A stretch of 64,000 nucleotides of DNA from Streptomyces chromofuscus. GTDB taxonomy: Bacteria; Actinomycetota; Actinomycetes; Streptomycetales; Streptomycetaceae. The stretch lies in contig NZ_CP063374.1 of assembly GCF_015160875.1 (NCBI RefSeq), forward strand, positions 5,087,501-5,151,500, in the 5' to 3' direction. This document shows positions 1 to 7,985 of the stretch, one piece after another; the first letter of the stretch is position 1; every line of letters begins with the position of its first letter. Made by a program: the position numbers and the translations under genes. The notes below the pieces were generated by a model. That model was given only the letters and a program-made list of their open reading frames with translations, made no database searches and was not told the DNA's origin.

Positions 1-1
1 C

Positions 2-97
2 AGCGAGCGGGACACGCTCAAGACGTGGACGGTGCTGGAGTCGGTGCTGTGGGTGGCCGGGTTCGTCGCGGCTGCCGTGCTCAGCCTGTTCGGGTGA
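2..97 (+). CDS. C-terminal end of a membrane protein (partial)
   Basis: The reading frame is open from the window edge and ends in TGA. The visible 31 residues are a polar stretch (SERDTLKTW) followed by a hydrophobic helix (VLWVAGFVAAAVLSLFG), so this is the tail of a protein ending in a membrane segment. Codon third positions are G/C rich as expected for a real Streptomyces gene. The rest lies outside the window and the family cannot be named. Confidence 0.55.
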   Translation, partial: SERDTLKTWTVLESVLWVAGFVAAAVLSLFG

Positions 98-223
98 GGG
101 GCCGGGCCGTCGGGGTTCGCCTCGGCGGCCCGCGGGCGTATCGAGCCGGTCCGCGCCGGGGGTCGGTGAGCGCGCGGCGGGGACAGGTGACCTCTGTCGC
201 CCCCGGCGCCCCACGGCACAGCA

Positions 224-790
224 ATGTCCGCCATACTGCCCGCTGTGGAGCAGCGCATAGGTACGAGCAGTCAGCCCCTGGACGCCGGGCTCAACCCGGC
301 CCACATCCCCGGGCTCACCGGCCCGGAGAAGGCCGCCGAGCCCGAGCCCGAGGACGCGGCCCCGGTCGAGGACGAGGTCACCGGGCGGACCTCCGCCGCA
401 CCGGTGGAGCCCGAAGAGGCCACCGCCGAGGAGCCAGAGGAGCCGCAGGAGGTCGAGGAGCCGGCGGCCGAGGAGCCCAAGGAGGCGGTCGGCGGCCCCG
501 TGTTCGAGGCCGCCGACCGCCGGGCCCGCATTGTCGCCGACGCCAGGGGCGTCCGCCTCAGCCTCGACGAGGAGAGCTGCGAGTTCCGCTGGGACGAGAT
601 CGGCGCGATCGAGACGGAGTCCCCGCGCTTCGGCAAGCGGTTCACGGTGACCGTGCACACGCCCGACCGCCGTTGGTACCCCATCGAGATCGAGGCCAAG
701 TCGAGGTCCCAGCACAAGGAGTGGGACGAGCGGCTGGACGCGGTCCTCGACGCCTACTTCGAGGCGGACGCCGAGGCCGACGCCGGTTGA
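224..790 (+). CDS. Acidic, Pro/Glu-rich protein with C-terminal PH-like domain
   Basis: A 188-residue soluble protein. Residues 25-90 are a low-complexity Glu/Pro/Ala linker. Residues 95-180 form a compact domain with alternating strands (VFEAADRRARIVADARG, CEFRWDEIGAIETESP, RFTVTVHTPDRRWYPIEIEA) and a final helix, the layout of bacterial PH-like domains. No signal peptide or membrane helix is visible. The family role is unknown. It converges with the carboxypeptidase gene, whose stop lies 22 bp away. ATG at 224 is the only good start; the preceding 120 bp hold no other gene. Confidence 0.8.
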   Translation: MSAILPAVEQRIGTSSQPLDAGLNPAHIPGLTGPEKAAEPEPEDAAPVEDEVTGRTSAAPVEPEEATAEEPEEPQEVEEPAAEEPKEAVGGPVFEAADRRARIVADARGVRLSLDEESCEFRWDEIGAIETESPRFGKRFTVTVHTPDRRWYPIEIEAKSRSQHKEWDERLDAVLDAYFEADAEADAG

Positions 791-795
791 GCCGC

Positions 796-811
796 CCGGG
801 CGACCGCCCGG
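796..811. terminator. Short hairpin between convergent genes
   Basis: CCGGGC, four-base loop GACC, GCCCGG. The 6-bp GC stem sits between the stop of the PH-like gene and the stop of the carboxypeptidase gene on the other strand, so it may serve both. There is no T run. Confidence 0.4.
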
Positions 812-2167
812 TCAGCCGCAGTACTGGGCTTCCTTGCCGATCGACCGGTACATGCAGTCCGCGTTCTCCAGCAGTTGCAGCACCGCGTCACGGTTGCGTG
901 AGGTCTCCCGCTCGATCACCTCGTCGGGCGGGTAGAACCCACCCCCGGAGGACGACCGCGGATACATCTCGAACGTGTACCCGAAGATCTTCTGCGAGCC
1001 CCACAGGTAGTCGTCGATCGACCCGTCGGTGATGTACAGGTCGCTCGACTGCTCGGGCGTGTAGCCGTTGCTCGCGGCCATCTTCTGCCCCACCGCGGCG
1101 AAGGCGTTGCGGTCGTCCGCCGTCATCCCGGTCGTCGTGTCGGAGTACGTGTACCCGAACGGCCAGAGCACCAGCTCGCTGTAGGTGTGGAAGTCGATCC
1201 CGGCCTTGATCTGCTGCGTCCCGCCCACCACGCGGCTGCGCACGAAGTCGGCGACGACCTTCACCTCCGGCGCCGACTCGGGCGCCGAGCCGCGGTAGGT
1301 GTCGGAGGACGGCGAGCCGGAGGACCCGCCGCAGCAACCCCACCGGTAGTTCCAGTTCCGGTTGAGGTCCGTGCCGACGTACGAGGAACCGGAGTTGGGC
1401 TGCCGGTTCTTGCGCCACGACCGGTACGAGCCGGTGGCGATGTCGTACTCGCCGCCGTCCGGGTTGAGGTCGGGGACGATCCAGATCTCCCGGTTGTCCA
1501 CCATGTTCCGCACGCGTGAGTCCGTGCCGTAGTCGGACGTCAGCTCCCGCAGCAGATACAGCGCCATCTCGACGGTGAGATGCTCACGGGCGTGCTGGTG
1601 GTGGGTGAACAGCACCTCGGGCTCGGCCTCGTCCGTGCCGACGTTGTCGCTGATCTTGATGGCGACGATGTTCCGGCCCTGGTACGACGTCCCGATCACC
1701 CGCTGGCTCGCGATGGCCGGGTTCGCCGCGACGACCGAGTTGATCTGGCTCGTCATCTCCGCGTAGTTGTGGTACCGGGAGTCGGCGGACGGGAAGTCGT
1801 AGAGCCGGACGTCGTCCTCGCCGGCCGAGCGGTCGGGGGCCGCGCCGAGCGGGGTGATCTCGTAGCCCAGCGAGCGCAGCTTCCTGATCTGGTCCGCGCG
1901 GCCGGAGACGACGACGGTGTGGTCGTCGGCCTCGTCCACGGTCACGCCCGATTGCTGGATGGCCGTGCGGTCCTCGACGGTCGAGTGCGTGTGGATCTCG
2001 TACTGACGGACGTCGTCCGCCGAGGCCGCCGCCCTGCCCGCGCTGTCGGCGGTGGCGTCGGTGACCGTCGTCGAGACCGGGGCCGCGAGGGCGAGGGCCA
2101 GCAGGGCGGCGAGGGCGGCGGTGCGTCTGCCGCTGCGGACGCCTGAGCCGCGGATGCGAAGTCGCAT
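812..2167 (-). CDS. Secreted zinc carboxypeptidase, M14 family
   Basis: A 451-residue exported metallopeptidase that removes C-terminal residues from peptides. The N-terminus has Arg-rich residues and a hydrophobic core (AALAALLALALAAP), a Sec or Tat signal peptide. Residues about 50-115 look like the propeptide. The M14 domain follows: zinc ligands H192 and E195 in HAREH, third ligand H327 in DFHTYSE, substrate-binding DLNRNW near 267-272, and the catalytic Glu at about 400 in TFEMYP. Cys pairs (CC at 278-279, C438, C450) suggest disulfides outside the cell. The length fits carboxypeptidase T-like Streptomyces enzymes. All key residues are present, so an active secreted nutrient-scavenging peptidase is likely. 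Confidence 0.93.
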   Translation of the reverse strand: MRLRIRGSGVRSGRRTAALAALLALALAAPVSTTVTDATADSAGRAAASADDVRQYEIHTHSTVEDRTAIQQSGVTVDEADDHTVVVSGRADQIRKLRSLGYEITPLGAAPDRSAGEDDVRLYDFPSADSRYHNYAEMTSQINSVVAANPAIASQRVIGTSYQGRNIVAIKISDNVGTDEAEPEVLFTHHQHAREHLTVEMALYLLRELTSDYGTDSRVRNMVDNREIWIVPDLNPDGGEYDIATGSYRSWRKNRQPNSGSSYVGTDLNRNWNYRWGCCGGSSGSPSSDTYRGSAPESAPEVKVVADFVRSRVVGGTQQIKAGIDFHTYSELVLWPFGYTYSDTTTGMTADDRNAFAAVGQKMAASNGYTPEQSSDLYITDGSIDDYLWGSQKIFGYTFEMYPRSSSGGGFYPPDEVIERETSRNRDAVLQLLENADCMYRSIGKEAQYCG

Positions 2168-2439
2168 GAAGTCTCCTCGGTTCTCCGGGAATTCCGGGGT
2201 CTCCGGAAGTGGGGAGTGGAGCTGTGGGGGTGGTTCTTCCGTGCGACGTACGACGTTCTGGTGCGGGTGTGGCGCTCATCGTGAGTGTCTGGCATGACCA
2301 GGTCAAGAGGGCCCGCCAACTGGCAGCCGGGACAGGCGGAAAACGGCCGCCGCGGCAGCCGGACGAGGGCCGCGCAGTGTACGCGGGCCGCCCCCGCCGG
2401 AATGGGTCCCCGGCAAATACCACCCGCCGGTGTGAGCGG

Positions 2440-2459
2440 CGCGTGCATATATGTACGCG
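2440..2459. promoter_or_regulatory. 20-bp near-perfect palindrome upstream of LuxR-type regulator
   Basis: Arms CGCGTGCATA and TATGTACGCG differ from a perfect inverted repeat by one position. The AT-rich centre (CATATATG) stands out in the GC-rich 350-bp divergent gap between the carboxypeptidase and regulator genes (2168-2519). It sits 60 bp before the regulator start, a plausible operator or autoregulatory site. Nothing else is recognisable in the gap. Confidence 0.4.
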
Positions 2460-2519
2460 TCCGGGAAGAGTGGGATTTCGCGCACACGACCCCGACCACC
2501 CTCCAAGGACTGGCTGATC

Positions 2520-4892
2520 ATGGGCGGATCAGCGCCACGACGGGACAGCCGGCTGCCGGTCGAGACGACCAGCTTCGTCGACCGGCGGGCAGAACTGGCC
2601 GAAGGCCGCGAACTGTTGGCCCGGGCCCGTCTGGTCACGCTCACCGGACCCGGCGGCGTCGGCAAGACCCGGCTCGCCGGACGCATCGCGGCCCGCGTCG
2701 CCCGCGCCTTCCCCGACGGAGTGCGCTTCGTCCACCTCTCCGGCCTGCACGACCCCGCGCTGGTGCCGGTCGCCGCCGCGGACGCCCTCGGCCTGTACGA
2801 CCACTCCGCACAGCCCCCGCTCGACGCTTTGGTGACGCAGGTACGGGACCGCCGACTGCTGCTCGTCGTCGACAACTGCGAGCATCTGCTGGAAGCCTGC
2901 ACCGAGTTGGCGGCGGCACTGCTGCACGGCACCACCGGCGTCCGGGTGCTCGCCACCAGCCGGCACCGGCTCGGGCTCACCGAGGAACACCTCCTGGAGG
3001 TACGGCCGCTGCCCGTGCCCGACCCGGACGGCGAGGCGTCCGCCGCCGAACCCGGCCCGGCACTCGCCCTGTTCGCCGACCGGGCCGCCGCCGTCGTCCC
3101 CGGCTTCCGCCTCACGCCCGCCAACCGGTCCGCCGTGGCCCGGCTGTGCCGGCGCCTCGACGGACTGCCGCTCGCCATCGAACTCGCGGCCGTGCGCCTG
3201 CGCGTGCTCTCCGTCGAGCAGCTCCTGGAACGCCTCGACGACCGCTACCGCCTGCTGTCCACCGGCAGCCCCGCGGTCCTGCCCCGGTACCGGACGCTGC
3301 GCGCCGCCGTCGACTGGAGTCACGACCTGTGCACCGAGAGGGAGCAGGTCGTGTGGGCCCGGCTGTCGGTGCTGGCCGGGAGCTTCGACCTGGAGACGGC
3401 GGAGGCGGTCTGCGCCGACGGTGAGCGGGTCCGGTCGTACGACGTCCTTCAGGCCGTGGCCGGCCTGGTCGACAAATCCGTGCTGTGCCGCGAGCCCGGC
3501 CCCGACGGCGTGCGCTACCGCCTCCTGGACACCCTGCGCCACTACGGCCTGGACCGGCTCCGGCGGCACCCCGACGAGGAACGCGCCGCCCGGCGCCGCC
3601 AGCGGGACTGGATGCAGCAGCGGGCCGCCGCCTGCGAGGCGGCCTGGTTCGGCCCCGGCCAGCGCGAGATCGTGGCCCGCCTGCGCGCCGACCAGGACAA
3701 CCTGCGCGCGGCCCTGGCGTTCGGCCTGCCCGAGCCCGACGCGTCGCCGACCGGGGCGCATTCCGGCGCCCCTGCCCCCGCCGACGCGCTGGCCAGCCTC
3801 CGTCTCGCCGGCACGCTCTGGTTCTACTGGCATGCCTGCGGTGCCCCCCGAGAGGGCCGTTACTGGCTCGACCGCGCCCTCGACGCCAGCCCCGAACCCA
3901 CGGCCGAGCGCGCCCGCGGCCTGTGGGTGGCCGGGCTGCTGGCGGGGTGCCCGGAGGACCTCACCCGGGGCCGCCGACGGGCCGAGGAGGCGCGGGCGCT
4001 GGCCCGGCGGCTCGGGGTGGAGGCCGAGGCGGCGCACGCCGAGTACGTGATCGGCGTCATCCTGCTGTTCAGCGACGACCTGCGGGCCGCCCTCGCCCAC
4101 TTCCGGGCCGGTGTCGCCCGCGGACGCGTCCCCGGCCGGCACCTCAGCCTCGTCGGCCTCGACCGCGTCGAACTCGCTTGCGCCCTCGGCTTCCTGGGTG
4201 AGGCCGACGAGGCCATCGCGGTCTGCGAGGAGGCCCGCGCGCTGTGCGAACGGCACGGCGAGGAGTGGGTGCTGTCGTACGTCCACCGGATGCTCGCCCT
4301 GGCCCACACCGTGCGCGACGACGGCCACCGCGCCGAACGGCACGCCCGCGAGGCCCTGCGGCTGAAACTCGCCGTCAACGACGTCACCGGCATCGGCCTC
4401 ACCCTTGATCTGCTGGCCCAGATCGTCGGCCGGAGCGGCGCCCCCGAGCGCGCGGCCGTCCTGCTCGGCGGCGCCGACCGGATCTGGGCCGACGTCGACC
4501 GCGACCGCTGGGGCTCCGCCGCCCTCGACAGCACCCGGCGCGGCACCGAGACCCGGGCCCGCGAGGCGCTCGGCGGCGCCGCCTACGACCGGGCGTACGC
4601 GCACGGCGCGACCCTCGGCCTCACCGGCATCGTCGGCCACGCGCTGGACGAGCGGCCCGAACAGCGCGGTCCCGGCGAACCGGCCGTCGAACGCGCCCAT
4701 CGCGGGGTCCGGCTGACCCGCCGTGAGACACAGGTCGCCGAACTGGTCGCCGAGGGCCTCGCCAACCAGCAGATCGCCGATCGCCTGGTGATCGCCCGCC
4801 GCACCGCCGAGGGCCACGTCGAACGCATCCTCAGCAAGCTCGGCTTCAGCAACCGCAGTCAGATCGCGGCCTGGGTCACCGCCCAGCGCTGA
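2520..4892 (+). CDS. NB-ARC/STAND ATPase transcriptional regulator with C-terminal LuxR HTH
   Basis: A 790-residue cytoplasmic regulator. Walker A GPGGVGKT lies at residues 43-50, a Walker B-like strand (LLLVVDNCEHLL) near 115, and a STAND-type helical NB-ARC region to about residue 300. A winged-helix and TPR-like middle follows (500-700). The last 65 residues are a LuxR/GerE helix-turn-helix (RLTRRETQVAELVAEGLANQ). This layout is the large ATP-binding LuxR class in Streptomyces, usually activators of neighbouring or secondary-metabolic genes. I use the ATG at 2520 because AAGGA lies 10 bp before it and similarity to the family begins with ETTSFVDR; an upstream in-frame ATG at 2451 sits inside the palindrome. 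The target genes are unknown. Confidence 0.9.
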   Translation: MGGSAPRRDSRLPVETTSFVDRRAELAEGRELLARARLVTLTGPGGVGKTRLAGRIAARVARAFPDGVRFVHLSGLHDPALVPVAAADALGLYDHSAQPPLDALVTQVRDRRLLLVVDNCEHLLEACTELAAALLHGTTGVRVLATSRHRLGLTEEHLLEVRPLPVPDPDGEASAAEPGPALALFADRAAAVVPGFRLTPANRSAVARLCRRLDGLPLAIELAAVRLRVLSVEQLLERLDDRYRLLSTGSPAVLPRYRTLRAAVDWSHDLCTEREQVVWARLSVLAGSFDLETAEAVCADGERVRSYDVLQAVAGLVDKSVLCREPGPDGVRYRLLDTLRHYGLDRLRRHPDEERAARRRQRDWMQQRAAACEAAWFGPGQREIVARLRADQDNLRAALAFGLPEPDASPTGAHSGAPAPADALASLRLAGTLWFYWHACGAPREGRYWLDRALDASPEPTAERARGLWVAGLLAGCPEDLTRGRRRAEEARALARRLGVEAEAAHAEYVIGVILLFSDDLRAALAHFRAGVARGRVPGRHLSLVGLDRVELACALGFLGEADEAIAVCEEARALCERHGEEWVLSYVHRMLALAHTVRDDGHRAERHAREALRLKLAVNDVTGIGLTLDLLAQIVGRSGAPERAAVLLGGADRIWADVDRDRWGSAALDSTRRGTETRAREALGGAAYDRAYAHGATLGLTGIVGHALDERPEQRGPGEPAVERAHRGVRLTRRETQVAELVAEGLANQQIADRLVIARRTAEGHVERILSKLGFSNRSQIAAWVTAQR

Positions 4893-4896
4893 TCAC

Positions 4897-4930
4897 CGCA
4901 CCACCGCCCGACCCGCACCACCGCCCGACC
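4897..4930. repeat. 17-bp perfect tandem duplication
   Basis: CGCACCACCGCCCGACC occurs twice head to tail directly after the LuxR-type regulator stop codon, followed by further C-rich short repeats up to the next ribosome binding site. Confidence 0.7.
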
Positions 4931-5008
4931 CACCGCCGACTCCACTCGACCTGACCCACACCCACCCCACCCCGCCCCGCCCGATCCGATCCGACCGACA
5001 GGAACCCC

Positions 5009-5917
5009 ATGCCCACCTCATCAGCACGTGCCCAAGGCACCTTCGACCACCGCATGGCCGTCTTCGCCACCGACGAGGAGTTCGTCGCGGCCGCCCTGCC
5101 CTTCCTCGCCGAGGGCCTCGCGGCCCCCGACGAGCCGCCGCCCGTCGCCATCGCCGCCCCCGGCAAGCTCGACCTGCTGCGCGAGGCCCTCGGCGGCGAC
5201 GCCCGGCGCGTCGGCTTCGTCCCGCACACCGAGTGGTACTCCGGCTCGGCCGCCAACGCTGTGGCGCAGGGCGCCGGTTATCTCGCCGCGCACGCCGGCC
5301 ACCAGGGCCGTGTCCACCTGCTGATGGAGCCCGACTGGGCCGGCCGTGCCGGACGCTCCGCGCGCGAGAGCAGCGAGTGGATCCGCTACGAGGCCTTCGC
5401 CAACCTCCTCTTCGCCCCGCTCGCGACCACCGCCCTGTGCGCGTACGACACCCGCACCGCGGGCCCCGCCGTGATCGCCGCCGCTCGCCGCACCCACCCC
5501 GGCACCGGCGTCTACGAGGACCCGCTGCGCATCGCCGCCGAACTGGACGCCGTACCGCTGCCGCCGCCCCCGCGCGACGCGCGCCCGCTGCCCGCGCCCG
5601 AACCCCACGCCGTCCGCACCTGGGCCACCGGCCAGGGCCTGCCCGCCGCCGACGCGGAGCTGTTCGCCGCGGCCGTGTCCGAGGCGGCGGCCGTGCTCGA
5701 CCCCGTCGGCCACGTCCTGCTGTGGGGCGAGGCGCCCGGCTGCGTCTGCGAACTGCGCTCGCCGCGCCGCGTCGACGACCCGCTCGCCGGATTCGTGCCG
5801 CCGCCCGCCGCCGAACCGGCTGTGGGGCAGGGGCTGTGGTTCGCGCGGCAGGTGTGCGCGTACGTCGACGTACGCGACGACGAGGCGGGCGCGGTCGTAC
5901 GCCTGCAGTACACGTGA
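5009..5917 (+). CDS. MEDS-domain anti-sigma regulatory protein (RsbA-like)
   Basis: A 302-residue protein. Residues 10-165 match the MEDS sensory fold (FDHRMAVFATDEEFVAAALP, then WYSGSAANAVAQGAGYL, and WIRYEAFANLLFA). Residues 195-302 look like a degenerate HATPase module: the usual N-box is SEAAAVLDP rather than SEVxxNA, while the end keeps the G-box-like GLWFARQVCAYVDV. Such RsbA-family proteins act in sigma-factor partner switching, and loss of the N-box Asn suggests it binds partners but may not hydrolyse ATP. A second, intact HATPase gene follows 88 bp downstream on the same strand, so the two probably form one signalling unit. AGGAA precedes the ATG. Confidence 0.78.
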   Translation: MPTSSARAQGTFDHRMAVFATDEEFVAAALPFLAEGLAAPDEPPPVAIAAPGKLDLLREALGGDARRVGFVPHTEWYSGSAANAVAQGAGYLAAHAGHQGRVHLLMEPDWAGRAGRSARESSEWIRYEAFANLLFAPLATTALCAYDTRTAGPAVIAAARRTHPGTGVYEDPLRIAAELDAVPLPPPPRDARPLPAPEPHAVRTWATGQGLPAADAELFAAAVSEAAAVLDPVGHVLLWGEAPGCVCELRSPRRVDDPLAGFVPPPAAEPAVGQGLWFARQVCAYVDVRDDEAGAVVRLQYT

Positions 5918-6005
5918 CCCGATCCGTATGCGCATCCCCGCGCAGGTAGGGAAACAGGTAGTCCTCCCCATGTGCCCCGGACCGGACACGCATCACCCTG
6001 AGGGC

Positions 6006-6500
6006 ATGCTGCAACTCTCCGGGGAAGGCCACCCGGAACCCGGTCCCCGGTACGGCGCCTACCCCCAACCACCCCTAGGAGCGGGCCATTCGAGCGTCGA
6101 GTACGACCCGCGACCGTCCGCCGTCCGCGAGGCCCGGGCCGAGGTCCGGCGCCGGCTGGAGGGCTGGGGGCTGGCCGACCGGGACGGCGCCGGTGACGAC
6201 CTGGTGTCCACCGCGGAGCTGCTGGTCAGCGAACTGGCCACCAACGCCCTGCTGCACGCCGCGAGCCGCTTCCGGCTCACACTGACCGCCGCCCACGGCG
6301 TCCTGCGCTGCGAGGTCTCCGACGGCGGCCGGCGGGTTCCGCAGGTGCTCGACGCGGGCAGCTCGCAGAGCGGCCGGGGGATGTTCCTGGTGGAGGCGCT
6401 CGCCCGGCGCTGGGGCTGCCACCAGGACGGGCCGGGCAAGACCGTCTGGTTCGAGCTCGGCACCTGCGCGTGCGAGGGCTGCGGTCGGCGACAGCCGTGA
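6006..6500 (+). CDS. HATPase anti-sigma factor-like kinase (RsbW/SpoIIAB type)
   Basis: A 164-residue protein with an N-box (LLVSELATNALLHA), G1-like DGGRRVPQV and G2 (GRGMFLVEALARRWG), the GHKL ATPase core typical of the many Streptomyces anti-sigma/anti-anti-sigma kinases. The C-terminus has a Cys cluster (CACEGC) that could bind metal or sense redox state. The start is uncertain: ATG 6006 gives a protein whose core begins 25 residues in; the reading frame is open further upstream. Together with the preceding MEDS protein it probably regulates a sigma factor encoded elsewhere, since none is adjacent. Confidence 0.8.
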   Translation: MLQLSGEGHPEPGPRYGAYPQPPLGAGHSSVEYDPRPSAVREARAEVRRRLEGWGLADRDGAGDDLVSTAELLVSELATNALLHAASRFRLTLTAAHGVLRCEVSDGGRRVPQVLDAGSSQSGRGMFLVEALARRWGCHQDGPGKTVWFELGTCACEGCGRRQP

Positions 6501-6605
6501 CGCGCCCGTCGCGGCGTCCGTCCCGCTGCCCGCCGCCGAGCACATCGGGTGAAGATCCCGCACGCCCTCTTGTCGGACCGCCGCCCATGGGCTTACTTGA
6601 CCCTC

Positions 6606-7940
6606 ATGGCGGACACCACGGGAAACACCAGTGACACCGGGGCGACACCGGCACCCGGTCCGAACTCCACCACGACTCCCCGTAAAGCCAGTTGGAAGTA
6701 CATCGGCCCCGGCATCGTCGTCGCGGCGACCGGCGTCGGGGCCGGCGACCTGGTGGCGACGCTGATCGCGGGCAGCAAATTCGGCTACACCCTCCTGTGG
6801 GCCGCCGTCATCGGCTGCCTGGTGAAGATCTCCCTCGCCGAGGCGGCCGGCCGGTGGCATCTGTCCACGGGCCGCACCCTCTTCGACGGCTGGGCTAGCC
6901 TCGGCCGCTGGACCACGTACTTCTTCGTCGTCTACGTCGTGATCTGGGGCTTCGTGTACGGCGCGGCGGCGATGTCGTCGAGCGCGCTGCCGTTGCAGGC
7001 GCTGTTCCCCGACGTGATGGACCTGGAGTGGTGGGGCATCGCCTGTGGTGTGGTGGGCCTCGTCTTCGTCTGGTTCAACAAGTACGCCGTCTTCGAGAAG
7101 GTCATGACGGTCCTGGTCGGCGTCATGTTCGTGGTGACGGTGTACCTGGCGATCCGCGTCACCCCCAACATCCCGGACGCGCTCGCCGGACTCCTGCCCG
7201 TCCTGCCCGACGAGAAGGACTCGGTCCTCAACACCCTCGGCCTGATCGGTGGCGTGGGCGGCACCATCACGCTGGCCGCGTACGGCTACTGGGTCAACGC
7301 CAAGGGCTGGACCGACACCGGCTGGATGAAGGTCATGCGGCTGGACAACCGGGTCGCCTACGCCACCACGGGCATCTTCGTCGTCGCGATGCTCTTCGTC
7401 GGCGCCGAACTGCTGCACGCCCGCGAGATCTCCCTCGAGAGCGGCGACAAGGGCCTGATCCAGCTGGGCGACGTCCTGGCGGCCGAGTACGGCACGGCCA
7501 CCGCGAAGTTCTTCCTGATCGGCTTCTTCGCCACCTCCTTCACCTCCCTGATCGGCGTCTGGCACGGCGTGAGCCTGATGTTCGCCGACTTCGTGGCCCG
7601 CTACCGCAAGCGGGAGCGGACCACGGGCGAGGAGGTCGCCTCGGGGGAGCGGGAACGGTCGTGGCCGTTCCGCGCGTACCTGCTGTGGCTGACGTTCCCG
7701 CCCATGGTCCTGCTCTTCGAGGGCCAGCCGTTCCGGCTGGTCATCATCTACGGCGTGCTCGGCGCGGCGTTCCTGCCGTTCCTCGCCGGCACGCTGATCT
7801 GGCTGCTCAACACCGACCGCACGCCGAGGCAGTGGCGCAACGGGTGGGTGAGCAACGGGATGCTCGTCGTCGCGGGGCTGCTGTTCCTGGTGCTGTGCGT
7901 GAAGCAGATCTGGGACCAGCCGTGGTCGGAGTTCTTCTAG
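6606..7940 (+). CDS. NRAMP-like membrane transporter lacking canonical metal motifs
   Basis: A 444-residue protein with about eleven membrane helices. The N-terminal 30 residues are Thr/Pro rich, then the first helix reads KYIGPGIVVAATGVGAGDL, homologous to the NRAMP TM1 region (GPG). Canonical DPGN in TM1 is replaced by GVGAGD, and the TM6 Met-Pro-His motif by residues around YGYWVNAKGW. Family membership to the NRAMP/APC-fold superfamily is therefore clear while Mn/Fe transport is not supported by the key residues. It ends 46 bp before the convergent membrane-protein gene. ATG at 6606 starts the protein; a longer in-frame start at 6549 has no ribosome site. Confidence 0.85.
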   Translation: MADTTGNTSDTGATPAPGPNSTTTPRKASWKYIGPGIVVAATGVGAGDLVATLIAGSKFGYTLLWAAVIGCLVKISLAEAAGRWHLSTGRTLFDGWASLGRWTTYFFVVYVVIWGFVYGAAAMSSSALPLQALFPDVMDLEWWGIACGVVGLVFVWFNKYAVFEKVMTVLVGVMFVVTVYLAIRVTPNIPDALAGLLPVLPDEKDSVLNTLGLIGGVGGTITLAAYGYWVNAKGWTDTGWMKVMRLDNRVAYATTGIFVVAMLFVGAELLHAREISLESGDKGLIQLGDVLAAEYGTATAKFFLIGFFATSFTSLIGVWHGVSLMFADFVARYRKRERTTGEEVASGERERSWPFRAYLLWLTFPPMVLLFEGQPFRLVIIYGVLGAAFLPFLAGTLIWLLNTDRTPRQWRNGWVSNGMLVVAGLLFLVLCVKQIWDQPWSEFF

Positions 7941-7985
7941 CGCACACGAAGGCGGCGTCGGCTGTCGGTCGAGCGGGGTCGGCGG

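Noticed and set aside
4897..5008. Tandem C-rich repeats as a promoter or terminator
   Set aside because: The 17-bp duplication has no inverted repeat and no -10 box; it looks like simple slippage.
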